A DNA stretch of 53,181 nucleotides from CAZEJS01 sp964512645 (GTDB lineage Bacteria > Actinomycetota > Geothermincolia > Fen-727 > Anoxymicrobiaceae). The stretch lies in the NCBI GenBank assembly GCA_964512645.1, contig CAZEJS010000021.1, positions 1 to 53,181 on the forward strand, read 5' to 3'. The translations under genes were made by a program, and so were the position numbers. The notes beneath the pieces were generated by a model. The model searched no databases and was not told where the DNA came from. It saw only the letters and a program-made list of their open reading frames with translations. Shown here piece by piece: positions 7,962-16,784 of this stretch (position 1 is its first letter; the number at the start of each line of letters is the position of its first letter).

Positions 7962-9022
7962 GCTTTCCCGATATCCACTTCAGTGTACCCGTCGCGGGCG
8001 TCAGTCCAGGACACCGCCGCCTTCTCGGAGGTAGTCGCCTCGTAGAAGCCGGCCAGGAACCCGGCAACGAGGGGCTCGTAGTAAGGGTTGTCCACCCTGA
8101 CCTGCACCCGGCCGTCGGAGAGCGCCACCGACCTGCCGCTGCCCATGCCCTTGAGCTCGAGGGTTTTCATGTAGAGGAGGTAACCGCCCTCGTCGGTCCT
8201 CCTGTCCCCGCCCTTCGAGCGGATTACACCGGCCACTCTGTCCTTCTCGATCTCGGCGATCATCGCCGGCACGTCTTCGCCCAGCTCCCTCGCCAGTTCG
8301 CCGAACAGGTTGGCCAGCGTCATGACACCGATAAGCACCACCCGGTGGCCCGTCTTTTCGTCCAGGATGATGCCCCGGTCGGCGTCGAACCGGTACTGCT
8401 TTCCAAGCGCCACGGGGGCCTTGCACACGGGGCACAGCTCGTAGATGTTCCTCCCCGGGAGCACGGGAGGAGGGACGTACTCGAAGCGGTCTTCTCCGCC
8501 GGGCCTTCCCGCGGAGGACGCTTCCACGACGCAGCGCACGGTCCCCCCGGGCCCTTCCTGGTAGCTCGCCGCGGCCGGGCAGCGCTCCACGCTCTCGAAT
8601 GCTCCGCACACGTCGCCGGTGATAGCCGGCGCGCTGTAGGCGTTCTCGATGATCCCCTCGAGGCGCGAACGCCGCTTGTAGTTTTCGACCCTGCCTTTTC
8701 CCAACCCTAGCATGGCGACCTGGCTGGTGAGCCGCTCGTACACTTTCGCGCACGCGACGTTTCTGGCCACGACTCCCACGACGCCGGAAAGGACCGCGTC
8801 CATGAAGTCCCTGCCGCTCTTGCGCTTGGCCTCGAGGATTATCGCCTCCAGGGGCATCCCCAGGCGGGAGGATATGGAGTCGAGGATGTGGTTCAGGGCA
8901 TCGTTGTCGATGAAGACCATCCTGTGGTCCGGGTCCCTGGACATGTAGATCGTGCCGTTGGGCGCCCACTTGTGCTCGCCGGTCAGTATCCTGGGTACGC
9001 CGCACCGCTGGCAGTATCTCAT
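7958..9022 (-). CDS. Zinc-binding, V4R-like hypothetical protein
   Basis: A 354-residue protein of uncertain function. A CxxC pair at the N-terminus (C4, C7) and a second at C197/C200 (ELCPVCKAP) would form one split zinc ribbon. The region between (about 75-170), and the C-terminal NPYYEPLVAGFLAGFYEA ... DGYTEVDI stretch, recall V4R/haem-NO-binding-type domains that bind small hydrophobic ligands or tetrapyrroles; I hold this loosely. AAGGAG lies 9 nt before the ATG. It overlaps the diguanylate cyclase by TTGA, so the two are likely made together, and this protein may be the sensor or partner of the cyclase. Confidence 0.55.
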   Translation of the reverse strand: MRYCQRCGVPRILTGEHKWAPNGTIYMSRDPDHRMVFIDNDALNHILDSISSRLGMPLEAIILEAKRKSGRDFMDAVLSGVVGVVARNVACAKVYERLTSQVAMLGLGKGRVENYKRRSRLEGIIENAYSAPAITGDVCGAFESVERCPAAASYQEGPGGTVRCVVEASSAGRPGGEDRFEYVPPPVLPGRNIYELCPVCKAPVALGKQYRFDADRGIILDEKTGHRVVLIGVMTLANLFGELARELGEDVPAMIAEIEKDRVAGVIRSKGGDRRTDEGGYLLYMKTLELKGMGSGRSVALSDGRVQVRVDNPYYEPLVAGFLAGFYEATTSEKAAVSWTDARDGYTEVDIGKA

Positions 9023-9041
9023 CCGCTCGGTCTCCTTGCGC

Positions 9042-9854
9042 TCATGCGTTACGGGTCATGAAATTATAGCTTTGCTCGAATATCTTTTCCTTGTCGAAGT
9101 CGAGCGTTGCCACGTGGTAGCAGTTGTCCAGCCAGACGACCTCCTTGTCGCCGGAGGACACCCTGTCGTATATGTACCGGGCGTTCTTCGGGGGCACGAC
9201 GTGGTCGTCGCGCGCCACGAAAATCCTGATGGGGCAGGTTATCCTCGCCAGGTCGGCATCGACGATTTTGCCCAGGCGCCAGAGCTCGTGCGCCGCCTTC
9301 GTGCTCAGCTTCTCGTACGCCACCTCGGTCACGTCGGGGTCCTTGAGGTCGTTTCCAGGCCCGGGGAACACCTTGATGAGGTGCTTGAGCACGCCGGTGA
9401 GTCCGAGCGCGAAGCCCTGGAGGCCCGGAGCCATCCAGCGGACCGGGGCCGAGATGGGCATCGCGCCGGCGATGGAGCCCGGGTGCCGCTCGGCCAGGTA
9501 CAGCGTCAGGAGGCCCCCCATCGAGAGCCCGGACACGAAGACGGTGTCGCAGACCCCGCGCAGTTCCGAGAGCGCCGTTTCCACTGTCCGGGTCCAGTCG
9601 GTGTAAGACCACCGTCCCATGTCCTCGACATCGGTCCCGTGCCCGGGCAGCCTCGGCCCCAGCGCCGTGATGCCCCTTTCGGCCAGGTACTCGCCCATCA
9701 ACCTCATGCTGGACGTCGTGCCGGTGAAGCCGTGAATCAGCAGGCAGCCGGTCTTTCCTCCCTCGAAGAAGAAGGGCTTGCCCTCTTCCATCACGTCCAG
9801 GCCCTCGGGCACGTCGAGCGTGATCGGGAACTTCGCCGCCTTGTCCGTGGCCAT
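9042..9854 (-). CDS. Est30-like carboxylesterase / monoacylglycerol lipase
   Basis: A 270-residue cytoplasmic alpha/beta hydrolase. Oxyanion-hole HGFTG (41-45), nucleophile S111 in GLSMGG, acid D217 in ARDDHVVP and H247 in CYHVATLD form a complete triad. Size and motifs match the Geobacillus Est30 type, which cleaves short- and medium-chain esters or monoglycerides. AGGAGG lies 6 nt before the ATG. It sits 41 nt after another, catalytically odd, alpha/beta hydrolase gene and 19 nt before the V4R-like gene, so it is probably cotranscribed with both. Confidence 0.88.
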   Translation of the reverse strand: MATDKAAKFPITLDVPEGLDVMEEGKPFFFEGGKTGCLLIHGFTGTTSSMRLMGEYLAERGITALGPRLPGHGTDVEDMGRWSYTDWTRTVETALSELRGVCDTVFVSGLSMGGLLTLYLAERHPGSIAGAMPISAPVRWMAPGLQGFALGLTGVLKHLIKVFPGPGNDLKDPDVTEVAYEKLSTKAAHELWRLGKIVDADLARITCPIRIFVARDDHVVPPKNARYIYDRVSSGDKEVVWLDNCYHVATLDFDKEKIFEQSYNFMTRNA

Positions 9855-9895
9855 TGCATTCCTCCTGTCGGCCGCCGTGCCCGGGTGCCGGGCGC

Positions 9896-11179
9896 TCAGT
9901 TGTTGGGGTTGCCGTGTATGTCCATGCTGTCGATGCCCGCGAGGCCGAGCAGGTCGTAAGGTCCAACCTCGAACTCGCCCCAGTAGGAGAAGAAAGCCTC
10001 GAGGACCTTGTGGAACCAGCCGCGGGTGGAAGGTCCGTAGAGGGAGTGTCCTCCCGAGGGAGCGACGAGGGCCGCAACCATGGGGTTCTCACCCGCCGCC
10101 TCGAGGAGCGCACGGGAGTCGTCCGCGGGGGCGACGGCGTCGTCGAGCGCGTGGAGGAGCAGGCAGGGGACCTCGATCTCGGACATCGTCTTCAGCGGCG
10201 AGGCCTTCCTGTAGAGGTCGGATTCATCCACCTCGTAGTACTGGCAGGAGACCTCGCGCGTGTAGTCGCGGGGGTTGAAGAACGGGCGCGGCCCGTCCGC
10301 CAGCGTCTTCAGGAACAGGCCGATCCGCTTCAGCAGCCGGCGGGTCCCCCCCGGGGCGCGTCCCTGCCGGCCCGATAACCTCCGGACCGCGTCTGAAGCG
10401 TCGGCGAACGGGCTCACGGCCACGACGCCGCCCCTCAGGGGGCCGTCGGCGGGCGACCGGCCCGCCGCTATGAGGGCCGCGGACGCGGCCATGCCAATCC
10501 CGCAGGCTCCTACGGTGCTCACAAGCTCGATCGACTCCAGGTACTCGGCGGCCGCGAGCACGTCGTCGGACTCGCGGTATCCCCAGCTCGTGGGCGCATC
10601 GGAGAAGCGTCCGGAGTCCCCCAGGTTGCGCAGGTCAAGCGCCAGCACGTGGAACCCCCACCTGTAAAAAGCCCTGGTCGCCAGCGAAAGGAACCAGCCG
10701 GAGTTCTTGCTGGCGTAGGCACCGCTGGCGAGGACCAGCGCGGGGCGCCTGGTGTCGGCGGGCTGCATCGCCAGGTGTCCGCAGATCGGAGTTCCATCTC
10801 TCGACTCGAGCATTATGGGCTTGAAGGCGGCCGGGTAAGGGTAGAGCAGGCCGGCAGTAATCCTGGTCATCGAGAGCGCCGAGGGCAGGGCGTCCACCAG
10901 CATGGGCATGACGGTCGAGAGCGGGCCGGGGAGCCACGCCTTGAACGGGATGGCCTCGAGAACGTCCATTACCTCGGCCATCGTTCCCATGTCGCCGGGC
11001 CCGCTCGCGGGAAAGTCCAGTCCCTCCGGCGCGCGGGGCATGCCCCGGAACCGCGCCAGGATGTAAGCGGCGATCACCGCCGCGATAACCAGCGGGAAAA
11101 AGGCCACCAGCACGGCTATTATCAGAGTCCCCCTCAGGGCCCTCCCGGCGGCCCGTTCGGGGCGGGTGACGGTTCTCAT
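9896..11179 (-). CDS. Membrane-anchored alpha/beta hydrolase lacking the nucleophile Ser
   Basis: 427 residues: an N-terminal membrane helix (about 17-43), a spacer, and an alpha/beta-hydrolase domain (about 120-400) of the YheT / acyl-aminoacyl-peptidase type. The acid (HALDDAVAP) and histidine (SGGHSLYG) regions are present. The nucleophile elbow reads ACGIGMAAS, so position 229, where Ser should sit in GxSxG, is Gly (codon GGC, read directly from the DNA). It may be a pseudoenzyme, a binding protein, or use another residue. A -10 box ends 9 nt before the ATG and there is no Shine-Dalgarno sequence, so the mRNA is probably leaderless or nearly so. It is the first gene of the four-gene minus-strand run. 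Confidence 0.75.
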   Translation of the reverse strand: MRTVTRPERAAGRALRGTLIIAVLVAFFPLVIAAVIAAYILARFRGMPRAPEGLDFPASGPGDMGTMAEVMDVLEAIPFKAWLPGPLSTVMPMLVDALPSALSMTRITAGLLYPYPAAFKPIMLESRDGTPICGHLAMQPADTRRPALVLASGAYASKNSGWFLSLATRAFYRWGFHVLALDLRNLGDSGRFSDAPTSWGYRESDDVLAAAEYLESIELVSTVGACGIGMAASAALIAAGRSPADGPLRGGVVAVSPFADASDAVRRLSGRQGRAPGGTRRLLKRIGLFLKTLADGPRPFFNPRDYTREVSCQYYEVDESDLYRKASPLKTMSEIEVPCLLLHALDDAVAPADDSRALLEAAGENPMVAALVAPSGGHSLYGPSTRGWFHKVLEAFFSYWGEFEVGPYDLLGLAGIDSMDIHGNPNN

Positions 11180-11188
11180 ATCGCCGAT

Positions 11189-11197
11189 ATTCTATCA
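11189..11197 (-). promoter_or_regulatory. Extended -10 promoter, near-leaderless
   Basis: TGATAGAAT on the minus strand (extended -10 TGn plus TAGAAT at 11194-11189). The -35 position is a poor match (GCGTGG). The expected transcript start lies only about 2-3 nt before the ATG at 11179. Confidence 0.5.
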
Positions 11198-11268
11198 TAC
11201 GGCGAGGCGCGCCACGCCCGGGGAGAGATCCCGCGATTCCCCGCTGGAGGGGGCGCCGCGGCGCGGTA

Positions 11269-11297
11269 ATGACAAAAGAAGCCGTATCGGTTAGTTT
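11269..11297 (+). promoter_or_regulatory. Candidate promoter of the UXS-like gene
   Basis: ATGACA (11269-11274), 17 bp, TAGTTT (11292-11297). The -35 box is good and the -10 box is imperfect; a TTTATA slightly downstream is an alternative -10. Confidence 0.4.
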
Positions 11298-11343
11298 ATA
11301 GGACAGCCCGGGCACCCGGGCGCCATGTATATAGAAACGGAGG

Positions 11344-12294
11344 ATGATGGCCGGGAGGAAGTCGAGGGCGCTGGTGACCGGAGGCGCGGGGTTCATAGGG
11401 TCTCACCTGTGCGACGCGCTGCTCGGCGCGGGGAGCGAGGTCGTTTGCCTCGACAGCCTGGAGACCGGCCGCGCGGCCAACATCGAGGAAGCGAAGAGCC
11501 GGTCCGGTTTCACCTTCATCGAGGCGGACGTGGCGGACCCCATCGACGTGGAAGCGGACGTCATCTACCACCTGGCCAGTCCCGCAAGCCCCGCCGACTA
11601 CTACGCTATGCCGGTCAAGACGATGGTGGCCAACTCCGTCGGCACCCTAAACTGCCTGGAGCTGGCGCAGGGCCTCGGCGCGCGGATGCTCTTCGCTAGC
11701 ACCTCCGAGGTGTACGGCGACCCCGAGGTCAGCCCGCAGGCCGAGGGCTACCACGGGCGGGTCAATCCCGTGGGGCTGCGGTCGTGCTACGACGAGGGCA
11801 AGCGGTTCGGGGAGGCGCTCTGCAAGGCGTACGAGAGGGAACGGGGCACCGAGATCGTGATCGTGCGCATCTTCAACACCTACGGCTCGCGGATGCGCCC
11901 GGACGATGGACGGGTCATCCCCAACTTCGTCTGCCAGGCGTTGAAGGGGCGCCCTCTCACCGTGTACGGGGACGGAAGCCAGACGCGCAGCTTCTGCCAC
12001 GTAAGCGACATGGCAAGGGGTCTGATGCTGGCGATGGGGTCACCCGAGGCCCGCGGCGAGGTCATAAACATGGGGAACCCCGAGGAGATGAGGGTCATCG
12101 ACCTGGCGGCGAAGATCCGCGACAGGATGGCGGCCGACGTCCCCCTCGTCTTCGAGGAGCTGCCCGAAGACGACCCGTTGCAGAGGAAACCGGACATCAC
12201 CAAGGCGATGCGGTTGCTGGGGTGGGCCCCTCGCGTCGGCCTCGACGAGGGGCTCGACGACGCGGTCGCCTGGTTCTCCCGGTCCGGGGACTGA
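11344..12294 (+). CDS. UDP-glucuronate decarboxylase-like NAD-dependent epimerase
   Basis: A 316-residue extended short-chain dehydrogenase. The Rossmann motif is TGGAGFIG (12-19). Features diagnostic of UDP-xylose synthase are HLASPASP (76-83), STSEVYGDP (119-127), SCYDEGKR with catalytic Y149 and K153, RIFNTYGSRM and TVYGDGSQTRSF. It would convert UDP-glucuronate to UDP-xylose, or act on a related nucleotide sugar for envelope glycans. ATGs at 11344 and 11347 both sit very close to GGAGG, so either could be used. Three bases separate its stop from the thioesterase gene. Confidence 0.85.
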   Translation: MMAGRKSRALVTGGAGFIGSHLCDALLGAGSEVVCLDSLETGRAANIEEAKSRSGFTFIEADVADPIDVEADVIYHLASPASPADYYAMPVKTMVANSVGTLNCLELAQGLGARMLFASTSEVYGDPEVSPQAEGYHGRVNPVGLRSCYDEGKRFGEALCKAYERERGTEIVIVRIFNTYGSRMRPDDGRVIPNFVCQALKGRPLTVYGDGSQTRSFCHVSDMARGLMLAMGSPEARGEVINMGNPEEMRVIDLAAKIRDRMAADVPLVFEELPEDDPLQRKPDITKAMRLLGWAPRVGLDEGLDDAVAWFSRSGD

Positions 12295-12297
12295 GCG

Positions 12298-12798
12298 ATG
12301 GACGCCGGGGACAGGGTCTGGGGGGCGTGCACGCCGGAGGAGGAAGAGCGGTACCGGGCGATAATCCGCGACCGTGTGGAGAACTCCCCGTTCTACCGGC
12401 ACATGGGCCTGGAGGTAACTGGCCTGGGGTGCGGGTGGTCCACGTTCAGGATGGACGCGGGCGCCCACCTCTTCAACCTCGGCGGCATCATACACGGCGG
12501 CGCGATAACTTCCGTGGCCGACGCCTCGGCGGGCGTAGCGCTGGCGACGCTACTGGACATGCGCACCGAACGCCCGATAACCATCGAGCTCAAGATCAAC
12601 TTCTGCTCGCCCGCTTTCGAAGGCTCGCTGGAGGCGCGGGGCGAGGTGGTCCAGAAAGGAAGCCGCGTGGCCGTATGCGAGGTGGAGGTCCGCCAGGAGG
12701 AGAGGCTGGTTGCCAAGGGCCTGGCCACGTTCCTGGTGTTGAACGCCGACGACTACCCGCCCAGGGATTCGACCTCCCAGAAGTCAGATTCCCAGTGA
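12298..12798 (+). CDS. PaaI-type hotdog thioesterase
   Basis: 166 residues with a single hotdog fold. The catalytic-helix motif is NLGGIIHGGAITSVADASAG (about 60-80), typical of PaaI/YbgC-like acyl-CoA thioesterases, followed by strands ITIELKINFCSPA and AVCEVEVRQ. It probably hydrolyses acyl- or aryl-CoA esters. It starts 3 nt after the epimerase stop, so it is cotranscribed. Its last 46 bp overlap the 3' end of a convergent small gene. Confidence 0.85.
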   Translation: MDAGDRVWGACTPEEEERYRAIIRDRVENSPFYRHMGLEVTGLGCGWSTFRMDAGAHLFNLGGIIHGGAITSVADASAGVALATLLDMRTERPITIELKINFCSPAFEGSLEARGEVVQKGSRVAVCEVEVRQEERLVAKGLATFLVLNADDYPPRDSTSQKSDSQ

Positions 12799-12992
12799 TA
12801 GGTGAGCCGGAACCTGGCGCCGGCCTGATCCAGCACGTCCCATACCGAGAGAGTCAGGCCCTCGAGCCCCTCGACCTGTTCGACGCGGGCCCGGATGACC
12901 TTGCTTACCGTGTGGTGGCCGTCCTCGAGGTAGAACTCCCTGGGTTCGTTGGCGTACGAGCAACCGCTGTAGGCTACCACCCTTGGCTCCAA
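12753..12992 (-). CDS. Small conserved protein, DUF6504-like
   Basis: 79 residues: a short beta-rich protein with YSGCSYANEPREFYLEDG near the start, resembling small proteins of the SGYKANERP... type that I know as DUF6504. Function unknown. The start is TTG at 12992 with GGGGAGG 6 nt upstream, a strong ribosome binding site, and the gene begins 22 nt after the ino1 stop, so it is the third gene of the padR-ino1 unit. Its 3' end overlaps the thioesterase gene tail to tail by 46 bp. Confidence 0.65.
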   Translation of the reverse strand: MEPRVVAYSGCSYANEPREFYLEDGHHTVSKVIRARVEQVEGLEGLTLSVWDVLDQAGARFRLTYHWESDFWEVESLGG

Positions 12993-13014
12993 CCGCCGCC
13001 TCCCCGCCGGGGCG

Positions 13015-14160
13015 CTACTCGCTTACGGGGTTCTTGAGCTCCTCGAGGTCCTTGCCGTTGCCCATCTGAGCGGTGGTGATGAGCCCCTGCTCCTCGCCGT
13101 TTATGAACGCTTCCACCATGTCGCGCGCGACGTTGTCGGCGAACTGCACCGGCGGCGACTTCATGAAGTAGGCGGCGGGCCCGATCAGGGCGCCGGACAT
13201 CCCCCGGTCCATGCCCAGCTTGCAGCACCTCAGCGCATCGATGACTATGCCGGCCGAGTTCGGCGAGTCCCACACCTCGAGCTTGAACTCCATGTTCAGG
13301 GGAACGTCCCCGAACGTCCTGCCCTCGCACCGGATGTAGGCCCACTTGCGGTCGGTCAGCCATGCGACGTAGTCGGAGGGTCCGACGTGCACACAGCCGC
13401 TCTCGATGTTGTGGTCCAGCTGGGAGACGACCGACTGGGTCTTGGAAATCTTCTTGGACTCAAGGCGTTCGCGCTCGAGCATGTTCTTGAAATCCATGTT
13501 GCCGCCGACGTTGAGCTGGCTTGTTCTCTCCAGGGTGACCCCGCGGTCGTTGAACAGGCGCGCGAGCACGCGGTGGACGATCGTCGCCCCCACCTGGCTC
13601 TTGATGTCGTCGCCGACGATCGGAACCCCGGCGCGCCGGAACTTGCCCTGCCACATCTCCTCGTTGGCGATGAAGACGGGTATGCAGTTGACCACCCCGC
13701 ATTTCGCCTCCAGGGCCTCGCTCACGTAGAAGCGGGTGGCGTCCTCGCTGCCGACAGGCAGGTAGTTGATTATGACGTCGGCCCCCGTCTCCAGGAGCAC
13801 CTCGGAGATATCCACGACCCGCTCGGTGCTCTCGGTGACGGTCTCCTTGTAATACTTGCCGAGGCCGTCGAGCGAGGGTCCGCGCTGAACGGTAACACCC
13901 AGCGGTGGCACCTCGGAGAACTCCACGGTGTTGTTCGGCTCGGCGAAGACGGCCTCCCCGAGGTCCCTGCCCACCTTGTTGGAGTCCACGTCGAAGGCCG
14001 CCACGAACTTCACATCCTTGATGTGGTAGGGCCCGATATTGACGTGCATGATGCCCGGAATGTTGTCGCCCTCCCGGGCGTCGCGGTAATACTCTATGCC
14101 CTGGACGAGAGATGACGCGCAATTGCCCACCCCGACGATTGCCACCCTGACCTCTGCCAT
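13015..14160 (-). CDS. ino1: Inositol-1-phosphate synthase
   Basis: 381 residues, the actinobacterial-type myo-inositol-3-phosphate synthase that converts glucose-6-phosphate to inositol phosphate using NAD. This is the first step to phosphatidylinositol, archaetidylinositol-type lipids or mycothiol. NAD-binding VAIVGVGNCASSLVQG is at the N-terminus; VGDDIKSQVGATI, LNVGGNMDF, DYVAWLTDRKWAYIRCEGRTFGD (in part) and PNSAGIVIDA are family signatures. The ATG at 14160, with AAGGAGG 8 nt upstream, is chosen over an upstream TTG at 14181. It lies 38 nt downstream of the padR gene, and its transcription is probably set by the padR promoter and operators. Confidence 0.93.
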   Translation of the reverse strand: MAEVRVAIVGVGNCASSLVQGIEYYRDAREGDNIPGIMHVNIGPYHIKDVKFVAAFDVDSNKVGRDLGEAVFAEPNNTVEFSEVPPLGVTVQRGPSLDGLGKYYKETVTESTERVVDISEVLLETGADVIINYLPVGSEDATRFYVSEALEAKCGVVNCIPVFIANEEMWQGKFRRAGVPIVGDDIKSQVGATIVHRVLARLFNDRGVTLERTSQLNVGGNMDFKNMLERERLESKKISKTQSVVSQLDHNIESGCVHVGPSDYVAWLTDRKWAYIRCEGRTFGDVPLNMEFKLEVWDSPNSAGIVIDALRCCKLGMDRGMSGALIGPAAYFMKSPPVQFADNVARDMVEAFINGEEQGLITTAQMGNGKDLEELKNPVSE

Positions 14161-14198
14161 TCCCGATGCCTCCTTAATCAACCACGCGATAGAGTGAG

Positions 14199-14792
14199 CT
14201 AAGCCCCCGAAGCAGCCTGTACCTTCTGCGCGGCGACGACCGCGGTGACGCCGCCGCCGGAATCACGCTTGCGGATCGTCTCTTTCTCGTGTTCCATGAG
14301 CCTGTCCAGCCACCGGATGTCGCTCTTCGCGAGCTCGACCTTGTGGCTCAGCAGGCCCCTGCGGTAACGGTCCTCGTCCCCGTTCTTCGACCGGTACTCC
14401 TTGAACTCAGCCACCTGCGCCTCCAGCAGGTCGCGCCTCATCCGCAGCAGTTCCAGGCGCGTCTCCGGCTCGATGTACTGGAAGAAAGCCATGCGCAGGT
14501 CGAACTTCTCGTTGTCCGCGAGCGACGATTCGGACATGTCGTCGCTGAGCATCCGCATGAATGCCGATTCCCCGGCCGGGGTGATCCGGTAGACGTTGCG
14601 ATGCCGGGTCTTCTCCTTGACCGAGTAGGCCCGCTCGATGCGGCCGGATTTCTCCAGGCGCTTGATGGCCGGGTAGAGCGACCCGTAGCTGACCGTCCAG
14701 AAGTGGCCCAGCATGTACGAGAGCCTTTTCTTGAGTTCGTATCCGTGCATCGGCCTCTCCTTGAGGAGGCCGAGCATCGCAAGTTCGAGCAC
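14199..14792 (-). CDS. PadR-family transcriptional regulator
   Basis: 197 residues. The winged helix (1-85: AMLGLLKERPMHGYELKKRL ... SYGSLYPAIKRLEKSG ... YRITPAG) is followed by the C-terminal helical dimerisation region (about 100-175) of subfamily-1 PadR proteins. Start GTG 14792, with AAAGG 7 nt upstream. It precedes ino1 and is transcribed from a promoter whose spacer is filled by a 19-bp dyad; a second copy covers the start of the transcript. This arrangement strongly suggests repression of its own gene and ino1. The ligand is unknown. Confidence 0.9.
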   Translation of the reverse strand: MLELAMLGLLKERPMHGYELKKRLSYMLGHFWTVSYGSLYPAIKRLEKSGRIERAYSVKEKTRHRNVYRITPAGESAFMRMLSDDMSESSLADNEKFDLRMAFFQYIEPETRLELLRMRRDLLEAQVAEFKEYRSKNGDEDRYRRGLLSHKVELAKSDIRWLDRLMEHEKETIRKRDSGGGVTAVVAAQKVQAASGA

Positions 14793-14824
14793 CCCGACAG
14801 CCTTTCACCGTGACGGCCGCAACG

Positions 14825-14843
14825 ATATATCAAATCGATATAT
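14825..14843. promoter_or_regulatory. Putative PadR operator O2
   Basis: ATATATCAAATCGATATAT. Its reverse complement matches the upstream dyad O1 at 18 of 19 positions. It lies just downstream of the predicted transcription start, about +4 to +22. Its centre is 32 bp from that of O1, about three helical turns. Confidence 0.7.
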
Positions 14844-14853
14844 CACCGGACGG

Positions 14854-14882
14854 AGTATATATCGATTCGATATATGTGTCAA
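14854..14882 (-). promoter_or_regulatory. padR-ino1 promoter
   Basis: -35 TTGACA (14882-14877, consensus), a 17-bp spacer, and -10 TATACT (14859-14854, five of six). This near-consensus promoter needs a repressor to be controllable, which fits the two operator dyads. Predicted transcript start near 14847, leaving a leader of about 55 nt. Confidence 0.85.
14857..14875. promoter_or_regulatory. Putative PadR operator O1
   Basis: ATATATCGATTCGATATAT, a perfect 9-bp inverted repeat around one central base. It fills the -35/-10 spacer and overlaps three bases of the -10 box of the padR promoter, so bound repressor would exclude RNA polymerase. Confidence 0.8.
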
Positions 14883-14972
14883 ACGATGTGCGCGAAGCGA
14901 GGTTTGCCTGTCCCGGGGCGCCTGCTTCCCGGCGCCGGACCAGTAATTTCTATCAGAACCGGGTGGCTCCGG

Positions 14973-15731
14973 TCAAACGCCGATGCGTTCCAGGTGGCTC
15001 CGGATGAAAGCGGTTACGGCGTCGCCAGGGCTGTGGACGCCGAAATGGCCTTCGCAGAGGACGTCTGCGCGGAGCTCCAGCAGCTTGTCCATCGACGACC
15101 TCCACGCGCGGACGTCGGAGCCGAAGTCGGGGTGGAACGGCCCGTGGAGGTCCTGGGCGAACAGGACGCGGGTCTTCTCCAGGTCCAGGCAGGCGCTGAC
15201 GGACCCCGCGGTGTGTCCCGGCGTTGACAGCACCTGCAACTCCAGGTCGCCGATCCGGAGGACAGAGAGGTCTCCGTCGAGTTTCACGTCGAGGGGGAGA
15301 GGCTCGAAGCGCGCATTGTACATGAACGCCGCGGTCATCACCCTGTCGCCGGATTCCAGTGGAGGGGCGTCGAGCCGGTGGGCGACGAGCTTCGCGCCGT
15401 AATCGCGGCGGAACGCCGCCGCCGCCCCCACGTGGTCGATGTGGCAGTGCGTGAGCAGGACGGTGTCGATCGCCTCCGGCTCGAAGCCGAGCCTGATGAT
15501 ATTGACGACGACCGCCTGGTAACCCGGACCGCATCCGGCGTCGATCAATACCAGCGGGCCGTTGCCGTCAACAAGGTAGACGCAGCAGTCGTTGGCGTCG
15601 GACATGTCGGGCCCGCCGACCTGCCACACCCTCTCGCAGACTTTCAAAGGAGCTCTGTACGGCCTCAAGAAGCCTCCCGCCCGCCCGTCCGGTTCGCGCG
15701 CTCGGGCCGATTCTACACTGTCGGGGCTCAT
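14973..15731 (-). CDS. Metallo-beta-lactamase-fold hydrolase
   Basis: 252 residues with the di-metal site HCHIDH (H95, H97, D99, H100), a later metal histidine in STPGHTAGS, bridging Asp in FAQDLHGPF, and final EGHFG. Relatives include glyoxalase II-like and lactonase-like enzymes, so the substrate is unknown. The ATG has AAAGG 4 nt upstream. It is divergent from the moxR cluster and separate from the PadR operon. The N-terminal 25 residues (Arg/Pro/Gly-rich) precede the fold, so a start further downstream is possible. Confidence 0.8.
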   Translation of the reverse strand: MSPDSVESARAREPDGRAGGFLRPYRAPLKVCERVWQVGGPDMSDANDCCVYLVDGNGPLVLIDAGCGPGYQAVVVNIIRLGFEPEAIDTVLLTHCHIDHVGAAAAFRRDYGAKLVAHRLDAPPLESGDRVMTAAFMYNARFEPLPLDVKLDGDLSVLRIGDLELQVLSTPGHTAGSVSACLDLEKTRVLFAQDLHGPFHPDFGSDVRAWRSSMDKLLELRADVLCEGHFGVHSPGDAVTAFIRSHLERIGV

Positions 15732-15774
15732 GACGCCTTTGGTTTCTGACGATGTGGAGGATAAACCCGTTTGC

Positions 15775-15780
15775 TACAAT
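15775..15780 (+). promoter_or_regulatory. Candidate -10 box for the moxR cluster
   Basis: TACAAT 33 nt before the TTG start. The -35 region is not recognisable at 16-18 bp, so this is tentative. Confidence 0.4.
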
Positions 15781-15812
15781 TCACCTGCAGCCCGACACAG
15801 GAGGGACAGTAA

Positions 15813-16780
<968 letters not shown>

Positions 16781-16784
<4 letters not shown>

